From: Acidobacteriota bacterium | GTDB taxonomy: Bacteria; Acidobacteriota; UBA890; WLXD01 | Length of the DNA stretch: 8,172 bases | Direction: 5' to 3' | Assembly (NCBI GenBank): GCA_022571615.1 | Contig: JACZXM010000113.1 | Coordinates: forward strand, 1-8,172 | Part shown: positions 7,189 through 8,172 of the stretch, piece by piece | How the letters are laid out: each line of letters opens with the position of its first letter | Numbering within the stretch: the first letter of the stretch is position 1 | Translations under genes and position numbers: made by a program | Notes under the pieces: generated by a model | The model's input: the letters and a program-made list of their open reading frames with translations, nothing else | The model's database searches: none | What the model was told of the DNA's origin: nothing

Positions 7189-8172
7189 CTCCGGAAGTCC
7201 CGCACGCAGGCGTTGCGGCCGGCGGTTTTCCAGCCAGAAGCGCCGGGCGGCATGACCCGATAGGCGCGCGCCTCTTGGCGCAAGAAGACGTGGAGCACCG
7301 CGGCGATCGCGGCCAGATCGTCGATCTCGGCGCGACGATCGTGCGCCGGGCCCAGGCCTCCCTCCTGTCGCAGGAGATGGTCGAGGTACCCGGTATCGAA
7401 CTTGCCGGCGATGAAATCCGGGTCCTCGAGAATGCGCAGAAAAAGCGGGATCGTGGTGGCGATGCCCACGACCTTGTATTCTTGCAGCGCCCGGCGCATG
7501 CGGCGCAACGCCGTGGGCCGGTCCGGTCCCCAGGCGATCAGTTTGGAGATCAGCGGGTCATAAAAGATCGGCACTTCGTAGCCTAGGTAGAGGGCCGAGT
7601 CGTCGCGGATGCCGGGGCCACCGGGCACGCGCAGGCCTTCGATCACCCCGGGTGCCGGCGCGAAACCCGCCGCCGGGTCTTCGGCGTACACCCGGCACTC
7701 GATAGCGTGGCCGCGTAGCCGAACATCCTGCTGCTGCACGCTCAGCTCCTTGCCCTCGGCGATCGCGATCTGGGCCACCACAAGGTCGATCCCGGTGACC
7801 ATCTCGGTCACCGGGTGCTCTACTTGCAGCCGCGCGTTGACCTCCATGAAGTAGAAGTTGCGCTTACCATCGAGCAGAAACTCCACCGTGCCGGCGTTCG
7901 TATAGTCGGCCGCCTCGGCGATCGCCAGGGCCGCCGCCCCCATGCGCTTGCGCAAACCCTCGTCGAGCACCAGCGAGGGCGACTCCTCGAGCACCTTCTG
8001 GTGCCGCCGCTGCAACGTGCACTCGCGTTCCCCCAGATGCACCCGGTTTCCGTGTTGGTCGCACAGGATCTGGATCTCGACGTGGCGCGGCGCCAGGATG
8101 ACCTTTTCGATGTACACGCGGCCATCGCCGAATGCCGAGGTTGCCTCGCTGGTGACGGCCCGGAAAGCGGCA
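7185..8172 (-). CDS. accC: Biotin carboxylase subunit of an acyl-CoA carboxylase (N-terminus cut by window edge)
   Basis: This ATP-grasp enzyme carboxylates the biotin carried by the BCCP partner, using ATP and bicarbonate, in the cytoplasm. The right edge removes the N-terminus; 328 codons remain, against about 450-500 for the family. Numbering from the first full codon, the ATP-grasp core shows PRHVEIQ (28-34) and ERECTLQRRHQK (48-59). The metal and bicarbonate site is intact: E97 in VEFL, then MEVNARLQVEHPVTE (109-123), which aligns with E. coli AccC E276, E288, N290, R292 and E296. A biotin-carboxylase C-terminal domain follows (GHAIECRVYAEDP, then YEVPIFYDPLISKLIAWG). The last ~60 residues, with SGWKTAGR near the end, resemble the linker that precedes the carrier domain in fused carboxylase alpha chains. 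The stop overlaps the BCCP start by four bases. The symbol names the enzymatic activity only: the acyl substrate (acetyl-, propionyl- or methylcrotonyl-CoA) cannot be decided here, because the carboxyltransferase is outside the window. A GTG at 8117 is internal and is not the start. Confidence 0.95.
   Translation of the reverse strand, partial: AAFRAVTSEATSAFGDGRVYIEKVILAPRHVEIQILCDQHGNRVHLGERECTLQRRHQKVLEESPSLVLDEGLRKRMGAAALAIAEAADYTNAGTVEFLLDGKRNFYFMEVNARLQVEHPVTEMVTGIDLVVAQIAIAEGKELSVQQQDVRLRGHAIECRVYAEDPAAGFAPAPGVIEGLRVPGGPGIRDDSALYLGYEVPIFYDPLISKLIAWGPDRPTALRRMRRALQEYKVVGIATTIPLFLRILEDPDFIAGKFDTGYLDHLLRQEGGLGPAHDRRAEIDDLAAIAAVLHVFLRQEARAYRVMPPGASGWKTAGRNACVRDFRR

Noticed and set aside
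7791..7815. Perfect inverted repeat: CCCGGTGACC, five-base loop, GGTCACCGGG
   Set aside because: It lies within the codons for the highly conserved EHPVTEMVTG motif of biotin carboxylase. The symmetry follows from the protein motif (PVT and VTG) plus GC-rich codon choice, and there is no U-run, so a regulatory or terminator role is not supported.

Overview
The window is a gene-dense, very GC-rich stretch in which every supported gene lies on the minus strand, so it reads from right to left. TamB implies a Gram-negative (two-membrane) bacterium. High GC, a stand-alone biotin carboxylase paired with a small biotin-carrier gene, a very long TamB, and a winged-helix/TPR one-component regulator together suggest an Acidobacteriota-like lineage (for example Thermoanaerobaculia). 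This is a guess from gene style; Myxococcota or a high-GC gammaproteobacterium cannot be excluded.

Layout in transcription order. (1) 8172-7185: the C-terminal two thirds of a biotin carboxylase, cut by the right edge. (2) 7188-6658: a small complete biotin carboxyl carrier protein with the biotinylation motif EAMKMEN. (3) 6661-1898: a complete 1587-residue TamB. (4) 1895-1: a membrane-anchored CadC/OmpR-type DNA-binding protein with a FlgO/TolB-N-like domain and TPR repeats. It is open through the left edge and probably lacks only its last few codons.

The genes are packed as tightly as possible. The first two junctions are ATGA overlaps (stop and start share bases) and the third has only two bases between stop and start. 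There is no intergenic space, no promoter or terminator candidate, and no RNA gene, CRISPR array or insertion sequence. The natural reading is one transcript with translational coupling.

Biologically, the two carboxylase genes form the biotin half of an acyl-CoA carboxylase; its carboxyltransferase is not in the window. TamB bridges the periplasm and is linked to outer-membrane protein assembly and phospholipid transport. The last gene looks like a transmembrane sensor-regulator. The most interesting idea is that acyl-CoA/lipid metabolism, lipid transport across the envelope and an envelope-spanning regulator are co-expressed here. That rests on gene order alone. Smaller curiosities are two proline-rich interruptions within the beta-rich TamB, one of which starts with a perfect GAAA-tetraloop hairpin in the mRNA sense.
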